This document shows positions 10,144-18,003 of a DNA stretch of 43,793 nucleotides, one piece after another (the stretch's first letter is position 1; each line of letters begins with the position of its first letter). The notes beneath the pieces are model-generated. The model worked only from the letters and a program-made list of their open reading frames with translations. It was not told where the DNA came from and did no database searches. The stretch is from positions 1-43,793 of the forward strand of contig NZ_LGAP01000044.1 of the NCBI RefSeq assembly GCF_001270265.1, in the 5' to 3' direction. Both the position numbers and the translations under genes were made by a program. The DNA comes from Ensifer adhaerens. Its GTDB lineage: Bacteria; Pseudomonadota; Alphaproteobacteria; Rhizobiales; Rhizobiaceae.

Positions 10144-11223
10144 TCAATCACCTCTATGCGCACGCTGTTGCGCCTTTTGGATAAAATGGAACAGAATCAA
10201 ATCGGACTCCAGTAAATGCGCGGCCGTGCTAATTTCCCGTAGGATATCAGCTAATTGGTGTACCGCCTCAAGCTGAGCCCGCATTTGTACCGAACCCTCG
10301 GGCAATCCGAGCAATTCACTAATATTTTTGGCGTAACTCGTATCATCCTGGCCGGAATCAAAAAGGGTGAATTGCGACAACGCATCAAGCGCGCCGACGA
10401 CTGAATCAAGCTGGGCGGGTTCTGAGGGATTCGCGGCTACCAATTGCTGCGTAAACGGCGAGGATAAGACGGCGAGGGTGTCCTTCGGCGCTTGACGGAT
10501 CGCCCGGCGAACAACCGCTTCATCACGAGTGTCTAGACCATTAAAACACTCTATTATTGGCTTGAATATAGACTTATCCCGCTCCGATACGAACGCAAAT
10601 TTGTGCTGGCTATATCGGCTGAATATGATGAGCCGCAATGCGAGCTCGTAGAACGGGTCGCGCAAGCCGATCATGGTGACGTCTATGTTGTAATCGATGT
10701 AGACCCGGAAGTTTTTTAGCAGGATTCTCCCCGCTATATAGATGGATGGTTGATGTAAAATCTCGAGCATTTGGCGTACAGTTTCAAATCCATAGCGCTC
10801 TACGCGGTGTTCGAAGAATTGGAAGTGCTTCTTTAAACTCAGGTCCAATTCGCTGTGTGGGACATATGAGGTCTCGACACGTAGAACCTTCTTTGGGATG
10901 TCCTGCGGTGCGGCGCGGCGGTAAAAAATCAGTCCGGTTTCTGGGTCGGAAATTTCTACTTTTGGAGCGGTACTGATGCCGGGCACGTTCTCGTCGTTGA
11001 GCACAAAAGCAACATCGCCGGTTTCATGCAAGCCCTGTGCATATGCACCATCGACGTGGATCCAGCAGTCGATTACAATCGACTCAGCCGACCCATTGAG
11101 TCTCACGATTATTTTTGGTTTTGTCGAGAATCCATCCGGCACTAGGTAGCCGTGGATTTCCGCTCCGGAATCTTTGTGAACGCTAAAGTTCATTGCGCTG
11201 TGCTGAATCGTCCATGGAACCAT
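10144..11223 (-). CDS. Hypothetical protein in polysaccharide-export region
   Basis: About 359 residues that I do not recognise. The N-terminal 110 residues look beta-rich (alternating hydrophobic pattern, many short strands); the C-terminal two thirds look helical, with segments such as LREISTAAHLLESDLILFHF near the end. No signal peptide or membrane segment is evident, so it is probably cytoplasmic. The frame is open back to a GTG at 11283, but those first 20 residues are cysteine/arginine-rich and unlike the rest, so I prefer the ATG at 11223; 11193 is also possible. It lies 68 bp upstream, in the same direction, of the methyltransferase at 9425-10075, which suggests co-transcription. Confidence 0.65.
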   Translation of the reverse strand: MVPWTIQHSAMNFSVHKDSGAEIHGYLVPDGFSTKPKIIVRLNGSAESIVIDCWIHVDGAYAQGLHETGDVAFVLNDENVPGISTAPKVEISDPETGLIFYRRAAPQDIPKKVLRVETSYVPHSELDLSLKKHFQFFEHRVERYGFETVRQMLEILHQPSIYIAGRILLKNFRVYIDYNIDVTMIGLRDPFYELALRLIIFSRYSQHKFAFVSERDKSIFKPIIECFNGLDTRDEAVVRRAIRQAPKDTLAVLSSPFTQQLVAANPSEPAQLDSVVGALDALSQFTLFDSGQDDTSYAKNISELLGLPEGSVQMRAQLEAVHQLADILREISTAAHLLESDLILFHFIQKAQQRAHRGD

Positions 11224-11283
11224 GCTTATATGCTGAGCGGAACGGCAAGCACAAGATCGCTGACGGTCGCCGTCCTCAGTCAC

Positions 11284-11677
11284 CGAAATAGATCCCGCAG
11301 GACAGCGAAGGCCGCAGAGGAAAAGCGAATCCTCAGCGATGGAAGCGTCTGTTTCTTAATGGTGCCAAATATGTTTGGTGGGCCTGGCCCAAGTAAATGG
11401 CGAACACAACAACGAGTGGACCGAGCCGCTGGAAAGAGCTGGATGCAGCCTTCAAGCAGCGGGCATCGGGCTCAAATCCGAGAATAGCGGCTCAGATCAA
11501 TTAGATTCCGTGCGAGATGAATTCCAACAGCCATCGCGGCCATCGCCGCACCCGCGTCGACAAACTAAGAGAGATCCGAAATACATCGCCAAACACTGAG
11601 ACGGACCGCGTCTTGGTGACCGGACGCTGCATGGAGTTTGAAAAGACGACGTCGAAAGACCCGTCCCCCGATTGTCC
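11284..11677. other. Non-coding or decayed stretch
   Basis: Upstream side of the unknown gene at 10144-11223. Only short overlapping ORFs with unconvincing composition are present. I see no recognisable gene, IS end or RNA here. Confidence 0.4.
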
Positions 11678-11944
11678 TCAATCGGATGAACGGCCTACTT
11701 TCAGGCCACGCGCCGGAGCGGAAATTAAGCGACCATCGCCTCGCTCGTTGCGGCCCGTCAATTCAGCGCTATTGATCCGCACGCTTACAGGACTAATACG
11801 CTCGATTGCATCCTCAATGGTCACGAACGGAGCCAGATCGATGAGTTGCCGCCTTGGAACTATCCCGCAGAGGTAGAGTGAAACAGCGGCCTTGATGTCG
11901 CTAAATTTATAATGGTATGCGCGTATTCTCGAGCTGCCATCCAA
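11678..11944 (-). CDS. Candidate short ORF or gene remnant
   Basis: An 88-codon minus-strand ORF starting at a TTG, open back to about 12031, with protein-like composition: AYHYKFSDIKAAVSLYL, then RRQLIDLAPFVT and IEDAIERI. The pattern loosely recalls the C-terminus of zinc-dependent medium-chain dehydrogenases, but I cannot establish this. It has no strong ribosome binding site and runs head-to-head into the KpsM gene. It may be the tail of a deleted gene; alternatively the stretch is simply the promoter region of the exporter operon. Confidence 0.25.
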   Translation of the reverse strand: MDGSSRIRAYHYKFSDIKAAVSLYLCGIVPRRQLIDLAPFVTIEDAIERISPVSVRINSAELTGRNERGDGRLISAPARGLKVGRSSD

Positions 11945-12002
11945 TGCTACTCTTCCGCTATAGTTCGGCAGGACCGCTTGAGGACATAGAAAAGGTTCCC
12001 TA

Positions 12003-12830
12003 ATGCAGCGTGCGATAGATAGTACTGCCCGTCAGCCATCATTTTCTGGCAAGGTGCCGGTCAGCGTAGCCCTGAAAAGACTATGCAATGTAATGCATGC
12101 GGTGATCCTCCGCGATATCCGAAGTCGCTATTTCAATCACGGCCTCGGCTTTTTGGTCGCGCCGCTTTTCCCTGTCGCTCACGTCGGCGTTCTGCTCGCC
12201 ATCTATTCATTCACTGGCCGTACCGCCACCTTCGGCGATGACATGGTGCTGTTCTTCGCAACCGGCTTGATGCCGGTGCTGACCTTGACATATGTGTCTA
12301 GATTCATGTCCTCTTCGATCGTTGCGAACAAGAACATGCTTTCGTTCCCGGCCGTCCACTTGATGGACATAGTGCTCGCAAGGTCCCTTCTGGAATTCGT
12401 CGCAATCGTTATATCACTCATCATTCTGGTGGTGATCCTACTAAGCCTCGGAACAGACCCATTCCCCTATAGACCCGAACAGGCGTTGGCGTGTATGGCT
12501 GTAACTGCGATGCTCGCAGTCGGTATCGGGATCATCATAAGCGTGATCTCAGCGATGGTTCCTACCATGTCGATGATCTACGCCCTTTTCACAGTCGTCA
12601 TTTATCTTGCGTCCGGGGGGCCTATCTATCTGGATACCCTCCCAGAAGAGGTAGTATATCTGTTCTCGTTCAATCCTGCGTTTCAGTGCGTTTCTTGGAT
12701 GCGTCAAGCTTACTATCAAGGATACCCGGCCCCATTCCTAGACAAAACCTATTTGTTTCTGTGGGCGACAGCCAGTTTAGCTGTCGGCTTGCTTATGGAA
12801 CGCGCGCTTCGCAGATATGTGATGCAATAG
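12003..12830 (+). CDS. kpsM: ABC-2 type polysaccharide export permease (KpsM/RkpT-like)
   Basis: 275 residues with about six hydrophobic segments (roughly residues 52-72, 84-104, 130-150, 160-183, 190-210 and 245-262) and the N-terminal amphipathic motif preceding RDIRSRYFNHGLGFL that is typical of ABC-2 polysaccharide permeases. It would form the membrane channel that exports a lipid-linked capsule or O-type glycan with the ATPase at 14496. It is separated from that ATPase by a 450-bp gap and a co-polymerase gene, unlike the usual adjacent kpsMT order. The ATG at 12003 is used; an upstream ribosome-binding site is not obvious. Confidence 0.88.
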   Translation: MQRAIDSTARQPSFSGKVPVSVALKRLCNVMHAVILRDIRSRYFNHGLGFLVAPLFPVAHVGVLLAIYSFTGRTATFGDDMVLFFATGLMPVLTLTYVSRFMSSSIVANKNMLSFPAVHLMDIVLARSLLEFVAIVISLIILVVILLSLGTDPFPYRPEQALACMAVTAMLAVGIGIIISVISAMVPTMSMIYALFTVVIYLASGGPIYLDTLPEEVVYLFSFNPAFQCVSWMRQAYYQGYPAPFLDKTYLFLWATASLAVGLLMERALRRYVMQ

Positions 12831-13278
12831 CTACTGACCAGTAGTGGTTTTCACCAAGCCAACATAGGTCCTTCTGTGATGTTAGATTACGTGTTTTTAC
12901 TTCGTATGTCTTTTGGGAAGACACAGAACTTGAACAAGCTATTGCCGTCTTGGAGCCCTCGGATCGACTCGTAAATCGATTTGGAGCGTCGTTCTGGAAG
13001 AGAGGCGAATTGTCGTGAATAGGCGGCATCCGGGCCGCATGAGTATGAATCGAAGCAACCTTCGGAACCACGTGCCATGCTAAAGCCATATCTATCATGA
13101 ATAGCCACCGAGTGGTAAAGGGGCGCTCGTATTTTGCGTGGATGCTTGGATGGTGCCGATTCGGGAGAATGAACCGAACGGTTGGCCTTTCGCTTGTCGT
13201 TGCTAAGCTACGATCGGAGGCGCGTGGCAGCGAATTCTGTATCGCTAGCTCACCCCTGACACTTCAACGGGAAGAAGT
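12831..13278. other. Gap inside the export operon
   Basis: No convincing gene with a start codon. One plus-strand frame (12844-13018) gives protein-like sequence (for example YVFWEDTELEQAIAVLEPSD) but has no start codon and ends at a TGA, so it may be a remnant. A 61-codon ORF at 13097-13282 lacks a ribosome-binding site and has unlikely composition. The gap may hold a promoter for the co-polymerase/ATPase genes, but I could not pick one. Confidence 0.35.
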
Positions 13279-14493
13279 ATGAGTCTGCAAGTTGACTATG
13301 CCAATCGTGCGCCAGATATAACGGCAAAAGACGCGACAGCCAATCCGAGAGGCTTAACCGCCCCAGGCAGGGTAGGAAGATTATTGGGAGTTTTCTTCAC
13401 CAAAAGGAACTCGCTTGTCTGCTTCGTCCTGTTCCCAAGTATGATCGTCGCGGTCTATTGTTTTCTGATTGCGAGCGGACAGTACATTTCCGAAACGCGT
13501 ATGGTTGTGCGCACAATTGGCGTTAGCGAGCAATTTGATGCGTCGGAGAAGCGCGAGGGGCGATCCATCATCGGCGGTGATTCTCTCACACAGGATTCGT
13601 ACATCGTCGCAAACTACTTAAAGTCTCCACAAATCGTCAGGAGACTTGATGCGGAAATTGGGCTGCGCGGTTTCTTTTTGAAGGATGCTATTGACACGTT
13701 GTCACGGCTTCGGCGTGAAGCTTCATTTGAGGATTTATATAAATATTGGCTTAAACAAGTTGACACGTATGTCGACGGTCCCTCAGGCATTATAGTGTTC
13801 ACGGTGCGCGCATTCTCACCGGAAGATTCGGTCGTTATTTCGTCAGCCGCGTTGGCTGCCGCCGATGAGATGATTGACAAGATATCGGAGAAAGCAAAGA
13901 ACGATCTGGTCACCCGCGGCGAGCGCGATGTGATGCTACGGCTTGATGAGTACCGGAACGCACTTGACGAACTGCGAGACTACCAAAACAAGACGGGCAT
14001 CCTTGATCCAATTTCATCGGCAAAGATGGCAAATGCCATTATTGCGAAATTGACTGAGGAGAAGCTCGGCTTGACGGTTGCACTTAAGTCCTTGGAGGCG
14101 GCGAAAGCGGGGGACACTGCACGAGGCCGCCAACTGCGTAGGTCCATTCAGGCGCTTGATGAACAGATCGAGCTTCGCCAGAACAATGTAGCGGGCAAGA
14201 AGGCAACAAACGAAACCCAGCTATCAAGTAGCATGACGGAATTCTCGCGTTTGGAAACCCGGCGAATTGTAGCACAGGCTCTTTACGAAGCGACAGTTCG
14301 AAATTTGGATACAGCAAAGTCGGCTGCGCTGAAACGAACAACATTCATGGCGGTCTTTTCGAATTCTCATACGCCAGAACAATCCGAGTATCCCGACCGC
14401 TTTTCGGAATGGGTGATCATTACGGCCGGCCTCTTCACGCTATGGGTCACCGGTACTCTCATATGGATGTCGATCGAGGATCATCGGGTTTGA
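13279..14493 (+). CDS. Capsule export inner-membrane protein (KpsE/RkpR-like co-polymerase), first copy
   Basis: 404 residues with the layout of polysaccharide co-polymerases: a membrane segment at about 45-66, a long periplasmic region with coiled-coil character (about 205-355) and a second membrane segment at about 378-398 followed by a short cytoplasmic tail. Before the last segment is the proline-containing stretch SHTPEQSEYPDRFSEW expected for the family. It links the ABC exporter to the periplasmic and outer-membrane path. GGGAAG precedes the ATG. The stop is 2 bp before the ATPase start. It is a distant paralogue of the protein at 15171-16439. Confidence 0.85.
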   Translation: MSLQVDYANRAPDITAKDATANPRGLTAPGRVGRLLGVFFTKRNSLVCFVLFPSMIVAVYCFLIASGQYISETRMVVRTIGVSEQFDASEKREGRSIIGGDSLTQDSYIVANYLKSPQIVRRLDAEIGLRGFFLKDAIDTLSRLRREASFEDLYKYWLKQVDTYVDGPSGIIVFTVRAFSPEDSVVISSAALAAADEMIDKISEKAKNDLVTRGERDVMLRLDEYRNALDELRDYQNKTGILDPISSAKMANAIIAKLTEEKLGLTVALKSLEAAKAGDTARGRQLRRSIQALDEQIELRQNNVAGKKATNETQLSSSMTEFSRLETRRIVAQALYEATVRNLDTAKSAALKRTTFMAVFSNSHTPEQSEYPDRFSEWVIITAGLFTLWVTGTLIWMSIEDHRV

Positions 14494-14495
14494 AA

Positions 14496-15149
14496 ATGAT
14501 CGCACTTGAGAACGTAACTAAATATTACAGGACGGCCGCACACCGCCGCTACATCCTTAGGAATCAATCAGTGAATTTCACCGCAGGAAGATCCTACGGT
14601 CTTCTCGGGGTAAACGGCGCCGGGAAGTCAACGACGATGCGCCTTATTGCCGGCGCGGAACTGCCAAATGCGGGACGTGTTCACCGAGAAGTTCGGGTTT
14701 CCTGGCCGCTTGGTTTTGCTAATGGCCTGAATAATCAGTTGAGCGGAAAGGAAAATCTCAAGTTTGTTGCACGCGCTTACGGCGAAGATCACAACCGCGT
14801 TCTCCGTTTCGTTGCTGACTTTGCCGAAATCGGCAGCTACATAAACGAGCCACTTCGGACATATTCGTCGGGAATGATGTCGCGCTTTGCTTTTGGCCTT
14901 TCGATGGCAATCGAGTTTGACTGTTATTTGGTCGATGAGATCACAGCAGTTGGTGACGCCAATTTCCAAAGAAGATGCCGAGACGCCTTCCGCGAACGTC
15001 GCGCCAAATCAGACGTCATCATGATCTCCCATGACATGGTTACAATTAAAGATTATTGCGATGTCGCAATCGTATTGATTGACGGGCATTTGGTCCAGTT
15101 CGACAACGTTGAAGAAGGCATTGCAACATATATGCGCCTTAATCGCTAG
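14496..15149 (+). CDS. kpsT: Polysaccharide ABC exporter ATPase (KpsT/RkpS-like)
   Basis: 217 residues: Walker A GVNGAGKST (38-46), signature SSGMMSR (124-130), Walker B CYLVDE (143-148) and the H-loop histidine H179 in ISHD. The YSSGMxxR signature and YLVDE are hallmarks of KpsT/Wzt-type exporters. The length corresponds to KpsT and lacks the C-terminal carbohydrate-binding domain of O-antigen Wzt proteins, which points to a capsule-type substrate. The ATG at 14496 is chosen because the homologous N-terminus MIALENVTKYY begins there; the longer frame from 14409 overlaps the previous gene. Confidence 0.92.
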   Translation: MIALENVTKYYRTAAHRRYILRNQSVNFTAGRSYGLLGVNGAGKSTTMRLIAGAELPNAGRVHREVRVSWPLGFANGLNNQLSGKENLKFVARAYGEDHNRVLRFVADFAEIGSYINEPLRTYSSGMMSRFAFGLSMAIEFDCYLVDEITAVGDANFQRRCRDAFRERRAKSDVIMISHDMVTIKDYCDVAIVLIDGHLVQFDNVEEGIATYMRLNR

Positions 15150-15170
15150 CAAACCGTGCCGGAGAAGACC

Positions 15171-16439
15171 GTGAGAGACGACAATCAGCTCATTGTGAAG
15201 TCGGACGCGTCGGCCGTTGTTGGCCGAAGCCTGAAGATGGCTGCTGCTTTGAGTTCCTACGCCCGCGCTTTAACTTTTGAGAACAGAAGCCGCCGTAACC
15301 TTTACCGCTTGGCTGGTCTCGCACCACGTGCACGTGACCGGGTATTCTCGGTTCTTCTAATGGTAATCGTAGGAGTGACATTCGTTTTGCCGATGGGCGC
15401 GAGCATCGTTTACTATGCCTTCATCGCAAGTCCAGGCTACGTTTCTGAAGTGCGTTTTATTGTACGGTCATCAGCGCCGATGTTATCGCGAGATAGGTAC
15501 TCAAGCAGCACCGTTGAGCCAAAAGCAAAAATTGTTCAAGATACCGCCGTCTTGCTTAACTATCTTGGAAGCCCCTCTGTAATACAGGACCTCCAAAAGA
15601 ACATTGATCTGCGACAAGTATTCGGTCGCGACGATATAGATTTTTTTTCGCGACTTTCCTCCGATGCGACGCAAGATGAAATCCTAGAATACTGGAAAGA
15701 CCGATCTTCCGCATCTGTCAATCCTAAAAGCGGAATCGTAGAATTGGAAGTGACTGCGTTCACTCCAAAGGAAGCACATGACCTCGTCAATCTAGTTCTA
15801 CGGCTTTCTGAGGGACAGATAAACAGGCTCAGCTCCGGTATGTGGGATGACCTTCTCGTGTCCGCGCAAGGAGATGTGGACACGGCAACAGGAGAAGTTG
15901 CGGATCTCCGGGGAAAGTTGAGGGACACTCAAAATCGGACGGGTATCTTTGATGTGGATCTGTCTGCAGAAAGTATAATTACCGTCTTGACGGGCATTGA
16001 GTCGGACATTGCTCAGCTGAAGAGCCGCCGGGATGCCTTGAGCCAGAGTCTCGAAAGAGGAGCGCCGCAACTGTCTGACATGGACAGAAGGCTTGCCGCA
16101 CTCGAGGAAGAGGCACGGAAACTCGGAGCAAGAACTGCAGGTTCATCAAGCGATGATGCTGGCAATCTCGCAGACTATTCGCGCGTTTTTGACAAGTTAA
16201 AGCTCGACCTGAAGATCGCTGAAAGCAAACTTCAATCGGCAATCAGTGAGCTGGAAAAGGTTAAACTTGTAAGCTCCCTCCAGTTGGTTTATGTCGACAA
16301 TTTCACTGACCCGACCTTGCCGGATAAGAGTACATTCCCAAATGTTCCTCTAGCACTTCTTCTATGGTTTCTTCTGTGGACAACAGTCTGCGGCAGCGCC
16401 TGTGGTGCCGTTTTACTTATGCGTAATAAATTGGACTAA
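15171..16439 (+). CDS. Capsule export inner-membrane protein (KpsE/RkpR-like co-polymerase), second copy
   Basis: About 422 residues. It has a basic N-terminal cytoplasmic stretch, a membrane segment near residues 60-85, a periplasmic domain with coiled coil (about 225-375, ending ISELEKVKL) and a C-terminal membrane segment near 390-412. It shares with the protein at 13279 the pattern of a conserved periplasmic start (SPGYVSEVRFIVR here, SGQYISETRMVVR there), but overall identity looks low. A GTG at 15171 preceded by GGAGAAG is preferred; another GTG at 15156 in frame has no ribosome-binding site. Two co-polymerases around one ATPase is unusual. Confidence 0.82.
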   Translation: MRDDNQLIVKSDASAVVGRSLKMAAALSSYARALTFENRSRRNLYRLAGLAPRARDRVFSVLLMVIVGVTFVLPMGASIVYYAFIASPGYVSEVRFIVRSSAPMLSRDRYSSSTVEPKAKIVQDTAVLLNYLGSPSVIQDLQKNIDLRQVFGRDDIDFFSRLSSDATQDEILEYWKDRSSASVNPKSGIVELEVTAFTPKEAHDLVNLVLRLSEGQINRLSSGMWDDLLVSAQGDVDTATGEVADLRGKLRDTQNRTGIFDVDLSAESIITVLTGIESDIAQLKSRRDALSQSLERGAPQLSDMDRRLAALEEEARKLGARTAGSSSDDAGNLADYSRVFDKLKLDLKIAESKLQSAISELEKVKLVSSLQLVYVDNFTDPTLPDKSTFPNVPLALLLWFLLWTTVCGSACGAVLLMRNKLD

Positions 16440-16446
16440 TACGAAT

Positions 16447-16600
16447 TCCCATTGATCAGAACCCAGAGGTCTGGCTTGCCGATGTGCTGGAGCGGATCAT
16501 CTCCGGCAGAGTGACAGCCAATGAGATGGAAAGTCTCTTGCCGTGGAACTGGAAGGCTGAGCGTGAAGCGATGACACAGCAGGAGCGACGGGCGGCATGA
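16447..16600 (+). pseudogene. IS66-family transposase (TnpC) C-terminal relic
   Basis: Begins directly after the co-polymerase stop and reads NPEVWLADVLERIISG, then NEMESLLPWNWKAERE and ends ERRAA. This is the typical C-terminus of IS66 transposases. About 450 upstream codons are missing. Its stop overlaps the start of the UPF0149 gene as ATGA (16597-16600), the normal arrangement in IS66 elements carrying that accessory gene. Confidence 0.85.
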
Positions 16601-17160
16601 CACAGAACAGTCAGCAGACGACGGAACGACCAAAGCTCGACGACGAGGCGTTCGAAGCCTTTATCAGGGGACGTCGTCCGGCATCGCCAATCTGGTCCAT
16701 GAGCGGTCTCGATGGCTACCTTACGGCGCTCATCATCGGTCCGAAGTTCATCGACCCACGCCAATGGATCCCGGAACTGACCGGTCCGGATGCCCTGAAC
16801 CTGCCGATGGAAACAACCGAACATCAAGCCGTGCAGACGATCGTTGCAGAGTATAACCGCATCTCGGCGAGCCTTTCCGAAACACCGAAAGACCATCGGC
16901 CCAGGTTCATCAGGGTCGATGATCAGACCTTTGATATCTTCGATTGGGACCTCTGCTTTCTGCTGGCAACAGGGTACGCGCCCAAGCTTTGGAGGCCCGT
17001 CCTTCAAGGTCATGCCGTCACTGGGGATATCATCGCACCCATCCGCAAGCTCGGCGAGGCAAAACGCAAAGCGACCAGCCAGGATGCTGCTGACGTCGCC
17101 GAGGCACTCGTCAATATCCGAACCTACTTTATGCCGAAGCGCGCAAAGCAGAAGTTCTGA
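16597..17160 (+). CDS. UPF0149 (YecA/YgfB-like) accessory protein of an IS66 element
   Basis: 187 residues, without a start-region defect. The N-terminal part has the UPF0149 pattern: LDDEAFEAFIRG, then SPIWSMSGLDGYLTALIIGP and DPRQWIPEL. UPF0149 genes are regular passengers at the 3' end of rhizobial IS66 elements; their role in transposition is unknown. It lacks the C-terminal SEC-C metal-binding motif of YecA proteins and ends in a basic tail. The last 45 codons are duplicated about 610 bp downstream (see repeat). The parent IS66 element is otherwise gone, so it may be non-functional. Confidence 0.75.
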   Translation: MTQNSQQTTERPKLDDEAFEAFIRGRRPASPIWSMSGLDGYLTALIIGPKFIDPRQWIPELTGPDALNLPMETTEHQAVQTIVAEYNRISASLSETPKDHRPRFIRVDDQTFDIFDWDLCFLLATGYAPKLWRPVLQGHAVTGDIIAPIRKLGEAKRKATSQDAADVAEALVNIRTYFMPKRAKQKF

Positions 17161-17219
17161 CCGAGCGCCAAAAACCTATCCGTCAATCATGAAAGCCGTG
17201 GGCCATTCGTTGCGCTCAC
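17028..17219 (+). repeat. 192-bp direct repeat, copy 1
   Basis: Covers the last 44 codons of the UPF0149 gene and the 59 bases after its stop. Copy 2 is at 17640-17831, exactly 612 bp downstream; I count 7 mismatches (about 96% identity). The last 23 bases (17197-17219) are also found in inverted orientation at 17617-17639. Confidence 0.95.
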
Positions 17220-17237
17220 ACGTGTTTTAGGCGAGGT

Positions 17238-17640
17238 ATGGGATGCGTGTCGAAATTCTTGGTCAGGAACGGCGGCGGCGTTGGGGACTTCGATGCCCAG
17301 CCCCTCGCGGTTGAAGTCGTCCAAGACATTCAACAGCCGGAATTGCCTACCGTCTTCCAGACGATCCGCCATGAAATCCATGGACCAAACCAGGTTCGGC
17401 GCTTCCGGCACGGCCAAGGCATCGGGCTTGTCCCGCTTCAACCGCTTGCGTGGCTTGATCCTGAGATTCAATTCCAGCTCGCGGTAGATGCGATATACGC
17501 GCTTGTGGTTCCAGCGATACCCCCGGACATTGCGCAGGTAAAGGAAGCACAAGCCGAAGCCCCAAGTCTTCTTCGCCCGCGTCAGACCGATCAGCAGGTC
17601 GGCGATCTGTTCGTTCGTGAGCGCAACGAATGGCCCACGT
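17238..17640 (-). pseudogene. IS3-family transposase OrfB, N-terminal/central relic
   Basis: On the minus strand from the edge of repeat copy 2 the frame reads [16 protein letters not shown], then [33 protein letters not shown] and the first catalytic aspartate in [11 protein letters not shown], ending soon after NREGLGIEV. This is the HTH-like and early rve region of an IS407/IS51-type OrfB. The C-terminal half is missing here. The 23 bases at its start are repeated inverted at 17197-17219, so this segment looks flipped relative to the flanking repeats. Confidence 0.85.
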
Positions 17641-17831
17641 ATCATCGCACCCATCCGCAAGCTCGGCGAGGCAAAACGCAAAGCGACCTGCCAGGATGCT
17701 GCTGATGTCGCCGAAGCACTCGTCAATATCCGAACCTACTTTATGCCGAAGCGGGCAAAGCAGAAGTTCTGACCGAGCGCCAGAAACCTAACCGTCAATC
17801 ATGAAAGCCGTGGGTCATTCGTTGCGCTCAC
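17640..17831 (+). repeat. 192-bp direct repeat, copy 2
   Basis: Second copy of 17028-17219. It encodes the last part of UPF0149 in frame with its stop (17770-17772) but has no start, so it is a dead duplicate. It ends at CGTTGCGCTCAC just before unique DNA (17832-18003) in which I see no gene. Confidence 0.95.
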
Positions 17832-18003
17832 GATCACCGCGCCTGTTGGCGTATTCAAAACCGCCGAGGCTCTAATCGCCGCTGGATGAAAGTTCAGTGG
17901 CAGGTCAGCTCGACACCGCAGGCGCGACAGGTCAACATTGAAACTCTCTGGCGTGCACGCTTGATTTACTTTCAGCGGATCGTCTGCCAAGAATTGACCG
18001 GCG

